Below are positions 17,851 to 26,244 of a stretch of DNA of 64,000 nucleotides, one piece after another (position 1 is the stretch's first letter; every line of letters begins with the position of its first letter). The notes below the pieces were generated by a model. The model was given only the letters and a program-made list of their open reading frames with translations. It had not been told where the DNA came from and ran no database searches. The translations under genes and the position numbers were made by a program. The stretch spans positions 171,247 through 235,246 of the forward strand of contig NZ_FMYI01000004.1 of assembly GCF_900096905.1 (NCBI RefSeq). The letters are read 5' to 3'. This stretch comes from Pelagirhabdus alkalitolerans (lineage in GTDB: Bacteria > Bacillota > Bacilli > Bacillales > Amphibacillaceae).

Positions 17851-17949
17851 AGACTTTCTCACATACCTTTACCTTTATTTCTATTTCAGTAAGTCTAGTA
17901 TAAGAAACCATTAGATTAATGCAAGTTTTATTTTTAACAATAGACATAA

Positions 17950-17981
17950 AAAATACGCCCCCTTTTAGGTGAGCGTATTTT
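17950..17981 (-). terminator. Intrinsic terminator of the DoeA-like/PLP/M20 operon
   Basis: AAAATACGC / GCGTATTTT arms (17950-17958, 17973-17981) with further C-G pairs inside; the distal arm overlaps the stop codon of the M20 gene. It separates this operon from the GNAT pair. Confidence 0.8.
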
Positions 17982-19197
17982 AGTATGACGAAAGCTCTTC
18001 TGGTTTTAACAAGTCCAATACGGTGCCTACTAATAAATCAACTCCAATCTGAAGAGATGCTTCATCAATTGTGAAGTTATTGGAATGAAGGGGTTTAATC
18101 GGTTCATCTTTGTTTGCACATCCTAAGAAGAACATAGCTCCAGGAATTTGTTGTGTAAAATGACCAAAGTCTTCCCCTCCCATTCCATATGGGGCCTCAA
18201 CCACATTCATGTCTGGATCATAATCCTTCGCCACCGTCTTGATTTGTTCAATGATAGCCGGATCATTATCCAGTGCAGGCTCACCAGCTTCAATCTCTAG
18301 TCGATAATCACCACCTAGCGAATGGGTCATTTGGGCAACTTGCTCTATTTCCTGAATCAGTTGCTGACGAGTGGTTTTTGAATAGGACCTTATAGTACCT
18401 ATAACGGTTACTTCACTTGGAATAACATTGGGCGTTTCTCCTGCATTTACTTTTCCTATGCTAATGGTTCCAACCTCTAATGGGTTAAGTTTACGACTAA
18501 TCAGTCCATATAGACCTTGCAGTACAAAACTTAACATCCAAATAGGGTCTTTACTTTCATGCGGATAGCCTCCATGCCCTCCTTTGCCTAAAATAGTTAA
18601 TTGAAAATTATCGATATTTGCCATGCTCACTCCTTTGTTTACTTGAATAGCACCTGTTTCAAGCCAGGGACACATATGCAAAGCAAGGATCGAATCTAAT
18701 GCCTCTGTCACACCAGACTCAATAAAGTACGGGGCACCTGTTTTCCCCCAGTCGTCTGTATCCTCCTCTGCTGGTTGGAATATAAATTTGATGCTTCCGT
18801 TTATCTGTCCTTTTTGATAATAGTCAGCTACTACAGCGGCCACGCCTAACACGATCGCCATGTGCGCGTCGTGCCCACATGCATGCATAACGCCTTTATT
18901 TTCAGAAGTATGGGGGACATCATTCTGTTCAACAATTGGCAATGCATCCATATCGGCACGAATACCAATAACTGGACCCGCTCCTCCTTTCAATGTTGCG
19001 ATCACGCCATGTTTAGCAATTCCTGTTTCGATCGTATAGACACCAAACGATTCCAAAACATTTACAATGTAAGCACTTGTTTGTTCTTCGTGAAAACTCA
19101 GTTCTGGATACTGATGAAAATGACGCCTCCACTTTATAACTTGTTCTTTCAACAATCGATTAGGTTCGTGTTTTGCCAGAATGTCGATTGGGATCAC
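17980..19197 (-). CDS. M20-family amidohydrolase/deacylase
   Basis: 405 residues, like hippurate hydrolase and N-acyl-amino-acid deacylases. Zinc-site motifs: HACGHDAHMA (~106), PAEEDTDDWG (~143) and GGEDFGHF (~345), with the lid dimerisation domain between. It cleaves an acyl group from an amino compound in the cytoplasm. Third gene of an operon with an ectoine-hydrolase-like enzyme, so N-acetyl-diaminobutyrate is an attractive substrate (inference), in place of the M14-like DoeB of proteobacteria. The GTG start overlaps its ribosome site (GAAGGA directly before GTG), which is unusual; the true start is uncertain. Confidence 0.88.
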   Translation of the reverse strand: MIPIDILAKHEPNRLLKEQVIKWRRHFHQYPELSFHEEQTSAYIVNVLESFGVYTIETGIAKHGVIATLKGGAGPVIGIRADMDALPIVEQNDVPHTSENKGVMHACGHDAHMAIVLGVAAVVADYYQKGQINGSIKFIFQPAEEDTDDWGKTGAPYFIESGVTEALDSILALHMCPWLETGAIQVNKGVSMANIDNFQLTILGKGGHGGYPHESKDPIWMLSFVLQGLYGLISRKLNPLEVGTISIGKVNAGETPNVIPSEVTVIGTIRSYSKTTRQQLIQEIEQVAQMTHSLGGDYRLEIEAGEPALDNDPAIIEQIKTVAKDYDPDMNVVEAPYGMGGEDFGHFTQQIPGAMFFLGCANKDEPIKPLHSNNFTIDEASLQIGVDLLVGTVLDLLKPEELSSY

Positions 19198-19220
19198 TCC
19201 TTCACTAACTGCGTCAACGA

Positions 19221-20420
19221 CTATGCTGTTACAAAAATGTCCGTTGGTAAGGATTGAAAAGCTTGCTCTAAATCGTTTAACAAGTCTTCTACATCCTCAA
19301 TCCCTGCTGAATAGCGAATCAATCCTTCTGGAATACCCATCGCTGCTCGCTCTTCTGGCGTACACTCCACATGACTTGTTGTTCTTGAAGGGCCAATAAT
19401 GGTCTCAACTGAACCTAAATTTGCCGCACGATTGGCATATTTAAATTTCGGTAATAGGTGACGAATCGTTTCAACACCCCCTTTAACTGAAAAACTTAAC
19501 ATTCCACCATATTGTTTCACTTGTTCAGTCGCAATATCATGACCCGGATGATCTTCTAACCCTGGATAATAGACTCCCTCAACGGCATCAATTGTTTGCA
19601 AATAGTTTGCAATGATCATTGCATTTTCACATTGCTTATCAACTCTTAACTTTAAGGTTTTCATCCCTCGCAATAGCAAGTAGGCTGACATAGGATCCAT
19701 TGTCGCACCATTAATTTCTCGATAGTGATAAATCGATTCAACTAATTCTTCCGAGCCACAAACGGCTCCACCCAACGCATCCGCATGCCCACCTAAATAT
19801 TTTGTTGCACTGTGAATCACTAAGTCAGCACCTAATGCTAATGGGTTTTGATTAATCGGTGTAGCAAACGTATTATCGACAATGACGATCGCACCAGCCT
19901 CCTTTCCTGCTCGAGCCATTCGTTTAATATCCGTAACCTTTACAGTCGGGTTTGTCGGCGTCTCTAGATATAAGACTTTACACCCTTTAGCCACCTCTTT
20001 TTCAATTGCCTCATGATCACCTGTTTCACAAAGTTCAACGTCAACTTCTAATCGAGGCAAAAATTCTGTGAAAATCTTATTTGTACCACCGTACGTATCT
20101 TTAATCGAAACAATTCGTTCACCCGGAACCAAAAGTGTACCGAGCGTATTACTTATGGCAGCCATGCCCGTTGAGAAACTCGTTGCTGCATCAGCTCCTT
20201 CTAAATCTTTAATTTTCGCTTCAAAAGCTTGCACGGTTGGGTTTGTGTTTCGTCCATATATATGACCTGGTTTTTTACCGATTGCCACATCATACCATTC
20301 ATCCATATCGTCATAACCAAATGACACACTGTGTACAACCGGTACTTGTGTCGCACCAAATGCTAATTGTTCCGCTTCTCCAGACCAAATCGCTCGCGTT
20401 CCCATCTTCGCTTGTTCCAT
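19221..20420 (-). CDS. Trans-sulfuration-family PLP enzyme (cystathionine gamma-synthase/lyase type)
   Basis: About 399 residues, fold-type I PLP enzyme. The PLP lysine lies in SATKYLGGHADALGG (~205), the cofactor-binding Tyr region in GHIYGRNTNPTVQAFE, and TGMAAISN and the C-terminal RYSAGIED are conserved. Family members perform gamma- or beta-eliminations and replacements on amino acids with a leaving group. Three consecutive ATG codons follow GAGGAGG; the third (20420) has the best spacing. Between the DoeA-like and M20 genes, it may act on their product rather than in methionine synthesis; this is inference. Confidence 0.85.
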   Translation of the reverse strand: MEQAKMGTRAIWSGEAEQLAFGATQVPVVHSVSFGYDDMDEWYDVAIGKKPGHIYGRNTNPTVQAFEAKIKDLEGADAATSFSTGMAAISNTLGTLLVPGERIVSIKDTYGGTNKIFTEFLPRLEVDVELCETGDHEAIEKEVAKGCKVLYLETPTNPTVKVTDIKRMARAGKEAGAIVIVDNTFATPINQNPLALGADLVIHSATKYLGGHADALGGAVCGSEELVESIYHYREINGATMDPMSAYLLLRGMKTLKLRVDKQCENAMIIANYLQTIDAVEGVYYPGLEDHPGHDIATEQVKQYGGMLSFSVKGGVETIRHLLPKFKYANRAANLGSVETIIGPSRTTSHVECTPEERAAMGIPEGLIRYSAGIEDVEDLLNDLEQAFQSLPTDIFVTA

Positions 20421-20449
20421 CATCATTCCTCCTCAAACTGTTTGACTAT

Positions 20450-21658
20450 TTAGCTCATCATTCCCGCATGTTGTGTGATAGGGAATGGATCTTGAACAAT
20501 TAATTCTCTTGGATAGTTCGCCAACGTTTCAATACCATTTTCAGTTACTCGAATCGACTCACTAATTTCAATGCCATGCTGATCAAACCACAATGCAGGT
20601 ATAAAATGAAACGTCATATTCGGTTGTAAAACGGTTTGATCACCTTGGCGTAAACTTGCTGTGTGTTCACCCCAGTCAGGCGGATAATTCAAGCCGACTG
20701 AATAGCCGATGCGAGCTTCTTTATGAAACCCGTACTTTGCAATTGAACGACGCCATACGGCCTCGACTTCACCACATGTCATACCAGGTTTTGCTGTCTG
20801 CAGGACTTGATCGATCCCTTCAAGTACAATCGGTTCTAATTCTTGTAATTGTCGAGACGGCTTACCGATTGAAACAGTCCGTGCTAGTGGTGAGTGATAG
20901 CGTTTATAACAGCCTGCTAATTCAACAATCGCTGCTTCACCTTCCTCATAGGTTCGGTCTGACCACGTCAGGTGAGGGTTTCCTGTATTTTCTCCTGATG
21001 GCATTAATGGCACAATCGATGGATAATCACCACCGTGCTCTTTCGTTCCGCTAATCATGTTGTAATACATCGTTGCTGCAGCATCACATTCTCTAACACC
21101 GGTACGAATCATTTCGACACCACGAAACATGGATTGTTCAGCTATTTTTGCAGCATATTTCATATACTCAATTTCTTGGTTTGATTTAATCATTCGCACG
21201 TGATTGACAATCAAATCCCCATCTTTTATCTGAGCGTTTGGCAAGCCTCGAACTAAAGACTGATAGGCCTTTGCTGAAAAGTAATAATGATCCATTTCCA
21301 CGCCAATCCGTCGATTCCCTTGCCCGCTCTGTATTAAAAATGCTGCAATGAAGTCCATTGGGTGATCGTGATCTGATTGGACATAATGATCGGGATACGC
21401 TATGATATTTTGATCATGTAACCAAGTCGTTGCCTTCACCCCATTGGCATCCATGTAGCGCCCAACCCAAATTGGTTGATCCTGATCTATAGTAAGAATT
21501 AACATCTGATGCACATAAAATGACCATGCATCATAGCCCGTTAAATAATACATATTCGCTGGATCACTGATTAACAATACTTCAATTCCTCGCTCATTCA
21601 TCTCTTCTTTCGTTTTCTTGATCCGATTTTGATACTCAATTCGATCAAATGGTAGCAT
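20450..21658 (-). CDS. doeA: M24-family hydrolase resembling ectoine hydrolase DoeA
   Basis: 402 residues with the creatinase/prolidase (pita-bread) fold. Several stretches agree with my memory of Halomonas DoeA: YYLTGYDAWSFYVHQ (~52), YPDHYVQS, GGDYPSIVPLMPSG, PHLTWSDR, AGCYKRYHSPLARTV and NYPPDWGEHTASLR. DoeA opens the ectoine ring to N-alpha-acetyl-diaminobutyrate. It heads a three-gene operon (DoeA-like, PLP enzyme, M20 deacylase) just downstream of a PucR regulator. The other classical doe genes (doeB, doeC, doeD) are absent, so a related cyclic or N-acyl substrate remains possible. Ribosome site AAGGGTGA before ATG. Confidence 0.72.
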   Translation of the reverse strand: MLPFDRIEYQNRIKKTKEEMNERGIEVLLISDPANMYYLTGYDAWSFYVHQMLILTIDQDQPIWVGRYMDANGVKATTWLHDQNIIAYPDHYVQSDHDHPMDFIAAFLIQSGQGNRRIGVEMDHYYFSAKAYQSLVRGLPNAQIKDGDLIVNHVRMIKSNQEIEYMKYAAKIAEQSMFRGVEMIRTGVRECDAAATMYYNMISGTKEHGGDYPSIVPLMPSGENTGNPHLTWSDRTYEEGEAAIVELAGCYKRYHSPLARTVSIGKPSRQLQELEPIVLEGIDQVLQTAKPGMTCGEVEAVWRRSIAKYGFHKEARIGYSVGLNYPPDWGEHTASLRQGDQTVLQPNMTFHFIPALWFDQHGIEISESIRVTENGIETLANYPRELIVQDPFPITQHAGMMS

Positions 21659-21808
21659 CTGAACTCACCCTTCTTCCTTTAATTTTCAGAATATTTATAT
21701 ATTTCTTATTATTCTAAAGCGTTCATGGTTTTTATATAATGTTCAAATTGTATGAAGTTATATTTTTTCTTTCTTACAGATTGTGCGGGATACTTTTTCA
21801 AACAAAAA

Positions 21809-21834
21809 ATACTACACCTAAACGATGTAGTATT
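21809..21834 (-). terminator. Intrinsic terminator after the PucR gene
   Basis: 9-bp stem AATACTACA / TGTAGTATT overlapping the PucR stop codon, followed on the minus strand by TTTTTTG. It isolates the regulator from the DoeA-like operon, which must have its own promoter in 21659-21808. Confidence 0.8.
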
Positions 21835-23521
21835 ATGTATTTCTTTCTTCAGTATTTAATTGTCTCAACTTCCATAATCGAACACTTAACTCTAATAAAA
21901 AAACATCATCTGATTTATCCAAAGACAAATTCGTTAAGGATTCAATATTTCGCAGGCGATGCATTAACGACTGACGATGTAAATTTAGAGCACGCGCTGT
22001 TTGACTGACATTTCCTTTAAATTGACTGTACACCTCAAATGTATACACGAGATCTGTCTGTCTTTTTTCATCATAAGCCAACAAATCCTTTAATGTTTGT
22101 CCGATCACTTTATACACATCCGGTTGCTGTGAAAATGTCATTAATAGGCGCTCCACTTTGGTGTCATCATACGATGTCCGTTTTCCGTTACCTTCCCGTT
22201 CGATCCCAATATCAAGCGCAATTTTAGCTTTTTGATAAGATGAATAAAAGGGTGTTTCTTCTTGAGAGGTTGCAGCCATTCCCCAAGACATCACTATACC
22301 TTTTAATAACGCACTGAGGCGGCGATCGACTTTATCCAAAAACTGCTTGGCAATTTCCATATAATGATCAGCTGGCGCTTCTAGAAACGTAATGACTTTC
22401 CCATCCTCGAAAGTCGTCATCGTCTTCACACCAAATAATGTACCTGCGTACGTAATTTCTTTTTGGATCGCGTAATTTTGACTCTGTAACGACGAATTAT
22501 CTGGTCGATCATTATCATATTGTTTAATAGAATCGTGATAATAAATATCACCAACCAAACAAACGTAATCTCGCATTAAGTCATAACCCAACAAATCCGC
22601 TTTTGCAATCAATTGACTATCTAGCTTTTGTTTTTGTTTAGCTAATTGTAAGACAAAATTATCTTTCAAACGTACCTCAGTTAACTCAATCGCATTTTCT
22701 TTGACGAAATACAATGCTGATGCAGTAAGGGTATGCTCTAGCACATTCATCACAAACCAAGATAGTTGACTAGGTTCTGCCGCTTGAACAAATAAGTAAC
22801 CTTGTGTTTTATGATTATTAATAATCGGCAATCGGTAGATGATTTGATTATCTATGTGATAAGCTTCTAACAAATAATAAACAGGATGCGCAACGACTAA
22901 TTGTTCACCTTGATGAACAACCTTCTCACCTTCAGAACCTAATTGAAAGGGTTCGATCCATTCTTCAGAAAAAAACTTACGACCACGCATCACAAAATGT
23001 TGATTCGTTATACAGACAGATAGCTGAACATATTTATACAGCACTTGGACAATGTCTTCAATCCCTTTATCATTTAGCACACAATTAACCAACTGTTGGC
23101 GGACAACCTCAGCTTCTTCTCGTTGATCTTGTTTATCGGTTGTGATTTCTCCCATAATACTTGCAACGACATCACCAAACCGAACTTCCCACGGGATATC
23201 CAATATAATTAAATTGGCCTCACTAGCCAATTTAAAAATTGAATCAGGTAGGTTATAAATATATCGACCTGTAGCAAACGCTAAAACAGATGCTCCAGAC
23301 TGAATGACATCCTTCACAAACGTTGTTAAAGCTTGCGTATCATCTTTGCATCCAATACCGGTTGTCAAAACAAATTCATTTTTACGAACAAAATTTTCAA
23401 CAGGTGCCTCAATAACGGAAACCCATTCAATGACATTCTCATCTAGATACGCTTCTCCTACTTTAACCTTCGCATTCGCAAAAACCGGTAATTTCAATAC
23501 ATCTTTCGCCACTAAACTCAT
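21833..23521 (-). CDS. PucR-family transcriptional regulator
   Basis: About 562 residues. N-terminal PucR domain (~1-125: SLVAKDVLKLPVFANAKVKV), a central GGDEF-like/CdaR region, and the C-terminal helix-turn-helix (~505-560: QFKGNVSQTARALNLHRQSLMHRL). PucR and CdaR proteins are usually activators that respond to the substrate of a nearby catabolic operon. The frame extends to 23539, but GGAGTG fits ATG 23521 and family members start with this sequence. It sits between the DoeA-like operon and the MetNIQ/UroD operon and may control one or both. Confidence 0.88.
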   Translation of the reverse strand: MSLVAKDVLKLPVFANAKVKVGEAYLDENVIEWVSVIEAPVENFVRKNEFVLTTGIGCKDDTQALTTFVKDVIQSGASVLAFATGRYIYNLPDSIFKLASEANLIILDIPWEVRFGDVVASIMGEITTDKQDQREEAEVVRQQLVNCVLNDKGIEDIVQVLYKYVQLSVCITNQHFVMRGRKFFSEEWIEPFQLGSEGEKVVHQGEQLVVAHPVYYLLEAYHIDNQIIYRLPIINNHKTQGYLFVQAAEPSQLSWFVMNVLEHTLTASALYFVKENAIELTEVRLKDNFVLQLAKQKQKLDSQLIAKADLLGYDLMRDYVCLVGDIYYHDSIKQYDNDRPDNSSLQSQNYAIQKEITYAGTLFGVKTMTTFEDGKVITFLEAPADHYMEIAKQFLDKVDRRLSALLKGIVMSWGMAATSQEETPFYSSYQKAKIALDIGIEREGNGKRTSYDDTKVERLLMTFSQQPDVYKVIGQTLKDLLAYDEKRQTDLVYTFEVYSQFKGNVSQTARALNLHRQSLMHRLRNIESLTNLSLDKSDDVFLLELSVRLWKLRQLNTEERNT

Positions 23522-23712
23522 CGGAGCCATCACTCCCAACTTTTATTAAAGGTTTTAATCCATATGTTCAATTACACTTTATTATACTAGAAAAATCAAA
23601 AAAATCAGAATACTTTATTTATAATCAATAATCTATGAATGAAAACTGACCGATCGCATAGACATGACTTCTATATAATGCAATATTTAAGAAATCGTTT
23701 ATATCCCATTAA

Positions 23713-23744
23713 AAAAGGTGAGTAGCTTTGACTACTCACCTTTT
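23713..23744 (-). terminator. Intrinsic terminator after the VOC gene
   Basis: Perfect 13-bp stem AAAAGGTGAGTAG / CTACTCACCTTTT with a 6-nt loop directly after the VOC stop codon, ending the transport/methyltransferase cluster. Confidence 0.88.
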
Positions 23745-23753
23745 AAAGGGTAT

Positions 23754-24524
23754 TCAGGAATGATCATGATTGTCATGTTCTGAACGAATTCGATAACGCG
23801 CTCCGTTCATTTCTATTAATTGATCTACAGAACCATCTAGTACGAGTTCTTTTAGTGCTGCTTCTTTCCCTTGCTTAAATATAAATGTTTGATTACCCAA
23901 CTTCAAAGAGGTCGGACTTGTTTTCTCAATCGAAAAAATGGTCGACCAGTGATTGACCGTCATTTCCGGATCAGGTACAAAGTAGATCGCCTCAGACATC
24001 GTTAACTGACCTAGAGAATGTTCTGAAATAACACCATTTTCTTTGAGCATTTTATATCGATCAGGGTCAGGATCAGACCATTCGATCACAAAAGGATAAA
24101 TTAACCCTTGAAAATCACCTGATATAGTCATCATCTTCCATTCAATTAATTGATTTTGTGCATTATAACGTTTACCTGGCATAATAGGAGAAGCATTAAT
24201 GCCATGCATAATCAATTGTTTTCTAACCGCTTCAATGTCGTTTGTTCTTAATGCCACTCGACTTAAACCCTCATCACTTGGCAACCAATCCACTGCATCC
24301 TTTACCACTTGATTTGGGTCCGTTATCGACTCAGCTAACTCACGGTTTTCAACACCTAAAAATTCTAAATAGGTTAAATCAAAATAACTTAAAACATTAT
24401 GCGTTCCCCACTGCTTGTGTGAGCCACCATGAAAAGCTGTAATCCCTTGTTGTTCAAAATGCTGACGTGCTTCCTCTAAGTCATTGACATAATGAACCGT
24501 ATGATCCCAAACTAATTTAGCCAC
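23754..24524 (-). CDS. VOC/glyoxalase-like protein
   Basis: 256 residues. Two betaalpha-repeat halves typical of the vicinal-oxygen-chelate fold: an N-terminal half with DHTVHYVNDLEEARQHFEQQG, and a weaker C-terminal half (EAIYFVPDPEMTVNHWSTIF). It resembles the Glyoxalase_3 type domain. Metal ligands cannot be assigned with confidence. A longer frame begins at 24566 inside proC-like, but GAGGGTG fits a GTG start at 24524, one base after the upstream stop, so translation is coupled. Reaction unknown; the family includes isomerases, lyases and dioxygenases. Confidence 0.75.
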   Translation of the reverse strand: MAKLVWDHTVHYVNDLEEARQHFEQQGITAFHGGSHKQWGTHNVLSYFDLTYLEFLGVENRELAESITDPNQVVKDAVDWLPSDEGLSRVALRTNDIEAVRKQLIMHGINASPIMPGKRYNAQNQLIEWKMMTISGDFQGLIYPFVIEWSDPDPDRYKMLKENGVISEHSLGQLTMSEAIYFVPDPEMTVNHWSTIFSIEKTSPTSLKLGNQTFIFKQGKEAALKELVLDGSVDQLIEMNGARYRIRSEHDNHDHS

Positions 24525-24525
24525 T

Positions 24526-25338
24526 TCAATCACCCTCTTGATTTGATAGTTCTGTCGTACGTTCAACAGCTTTCAGTACACTACGCTGTAATCCAGCAGC
24601 AAAGTCCGATGCGTTTAGCTGATGAAGACCGTTCATCCCAACACCAGCAGGTGAATTATTAATGTCTAACAGTTGTCGTGGATGCTTACCTGATTCGTTA
24701 AGCATCTCAACAGCCCCGACCATGTTTTCAAGAGCCACTTCCCATGCCATATCTCTTGGAAGACCCGCTAAAACACCTGCATCTACTAAAGATTCAATAA
24801 AATAATAGATGTAATTAGGGCCTGCTACACCATAACCGGTAAACGCATCAATAAGCGCTTCATCAATATGCGTCACTTTTCCAAATCCGTTTAAAAAAGG
24901 ATCTAAGTCAGCTTGATTAGCGTATGCATTTAAAGCGACACCACTATAACCTCTACCAGTGTCGGTTAGCGTATTAGGAATAACACGCGCAATAGCACGA
25001 TCACTGTCAAGCCATGCTTCAAATTGTGCAATGGTTACCCCTGCTACAATCGATACAATCGTCGCTTGATCAGAAGCATGCTCATAAATCGTTTGACAAA
25101 CTGTTTTAAGATCGTCTTGCGGTCTAACCCCAATTACAATAAGATTGGCTTGAGTCAATACATCCTCCTCTTTTTGATCAGTGACGACCTGATACGTTTC
25201 AGTTAAGTGCTGTTCTCTTTCTTTATTGAGATCCGTTACAGTTATATTGTTTGAATTAAAGACACGATTTTTTAGAAGCGCTCTTATGATCGCTTCTGAC
25301 ATCTGACCACCGCCGATAAAATGAACGTGATTCCTCAT
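24526..25338 (-). CDS. Pyrroline-5-carboxylate reductase-like protein (ProC family)
   Basis: 270 residues. N-terminal Rossmann motif HFIGGGQMSEAIIRALL (NADPH binding) and the C-terminal dimer domain with DAFTGYGVAGPNYIYYFIESLVDAG, close to the ProC signature. True ProC reduces pyrroline-5-carboxylate to proline; paralogues reduce other cyclic imines such as 1-piperideine carboxylates. Its place next to a transporter, methyltransferase and VOC protein hints at imine reduction in catabolism, but housekeeping proline synthesis cannot be excluded. Of the starts, ATG 25338 has the best spacing to AAAGGAG. A strong terminator separates it from metQ-like. Confidence 0.82.
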   Translation of the reverse strand: MRNHVHFIGGGQMSEAIIRALLKNRVFNSNNITVTDLNKEREQHLTETYQVVTDQKEEDVLTQANLIVIGVRPQDDLKTVCQTIYEHASDQATIVSIVAGVTIAQFEAWLDSDRAIARVIPNTLTDTGRGYSGVALNAYANQADLDPFLNGFGKVTHIDEALIDAFTGYGVAGPNYIYYFIESLVDAGVLAGLPRDMAWEVALENMVGAVEMLNESGKHPRQLLDINNSPAGVGMNGLHQLNASDFAAGLQRSVLKAVERTTELSNQEGD

Positions 25339-25373
25339 TTTCATACACTCCTTTTCCTGGATCAATTAAAAAA

Positions 25374-25403
25374 CCAGTAGAGCCACTTGATCAGCTCTAC
25401 TGG
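25374..25403 (-). terminator. Intra-operon intrinsic terminator or attenuator
   Basis: On the minus strand the 10-bp perfect stem CCAGTAGAGC / GCTCTACTGG is followed by TTTTTT. It lies after the metQ-like stop and only ~25 bp before the ribosome site of the ProC-like gene, leaving no room for a promoter between them. Confidence 0.85.
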
Positions 25404-25420
25404 CTAAATTAAATCTTTAA

Positions 25421-26233
25421 TTAATTGTTATCCCAAGCTTCTGGTAAAACAAAACCATCATATCTTGATTCACCTGTAATATAGTCTTCAAATTCTTCTG
25501 ATTCATATGCTGCTTTTAAGTCTTGAGCCCATTCTTCATCTAAATCTACTTCTAACACTGACACAATGATTCGGTGCTCTTCTGGCGTATCTTCAATGGC
25601 TAATCCATCTGCAATTCGCATACCCGCTTCAGCAATGTAATTTCCATTAATGATGCCGTAATCAACGTCTTCTAATGACACAAGTATTTGTGCTGGATCC
25701 AACACTTCAAACTCAATTTCATATTCATCCGGTGAAACACTATTTAAGTTAAAATCTGTTGTCCCTGCATCCTCTTCAACTGTTACCCAACCTAAGTCTT
25801 CTAAAATACGTACAGCACGCTCTTGGTTAACAGGATCATTAGGAAGAGCGACAGTTGTGCCATCCTCTACTGCATCTAGTGAATCATGATTTTCTGAGTG
25901 TAAGGATTGAGGAGCGCCCGGCGCAAAGGCTAACCGTTCCATTTCAATACCTAACTCTTCATTGATTCCTTCCATATAAGCCGTACTCTGGAATACACTG
26001 GCATCTATTGCCCCTTCATCCATCGCCGGATTCACTTGCATATTTTGTGAAAAGACTTCTATATCGACTTCATAACCTTGTTCTTCTAAAATAGGTAATA
26101 TACCCTCTCTGAACTGCTCTTCATACGTACCAACACCAAAACCAACCGTGATTGTTTCAGTTTCTTCTTCTCCCGAACACGCTGCTAAAATAGCCACCGC
26201 CACAAGTAATAATGCAAATAGTTTTTTCTTCAT
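25421..26233 (-). CDS. metQ: MetQ/NlpA-family substrate-binding lipoprotein
   Basis: 270 residues. Lipoprotein signal LLLVAVAILAACSG with Cys20 as the lipidation site, then a periplasmic-binding fold of the NlpA family (GFGVGTYEEQFREGILPILEEQGYEV). Members bind methionine and related amino acids; acidic composition fits a salt-adapted cell-surface protein. It belongs with the MetN- and MetI-type genes upstream, yet a methyltransferase gene is inserted between them, so the ligand may not be plain methionine. Ends at a strong terminator. Confidence 0.88.
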   Translation of the reverse strand: MKKKLFALLLVAVAILAACSGEEETETITVGFGVGTYEEQFREGILPILEEQGYEVDIEVFSQNMQVNPAMDEGAIDASVFQSTAYMEGINEELGIEMERLAFAPGAPQSLHSENHDSLDAVEDGTTVALPNDPVNQERAVRILEDLGWVTVEEDAGTTDFNLNSVSPDEYEIEFEVLDPAQILVSLEDVDYGIINGNYIAEAGMRIADGLAIEDTPEEHRIIVSVLEVDLDEEWAQDLKAAYESEEFEDYITGESRYDGFVLPEAWDNN

Positions 26234-26244
26234 CTTTTTTCCCC

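Noticed and set aside
16197..19197. GNAT acetyltransferases plus M20 deacylase as an S-methylcysteine (Yxe/Ytm-type) salvage operon
   Set aside because: A clear terminator at 17950-17981 separates the M20 gene from the GNAT genes, and the monooxygenase and transporter genes of that pathway are absent.
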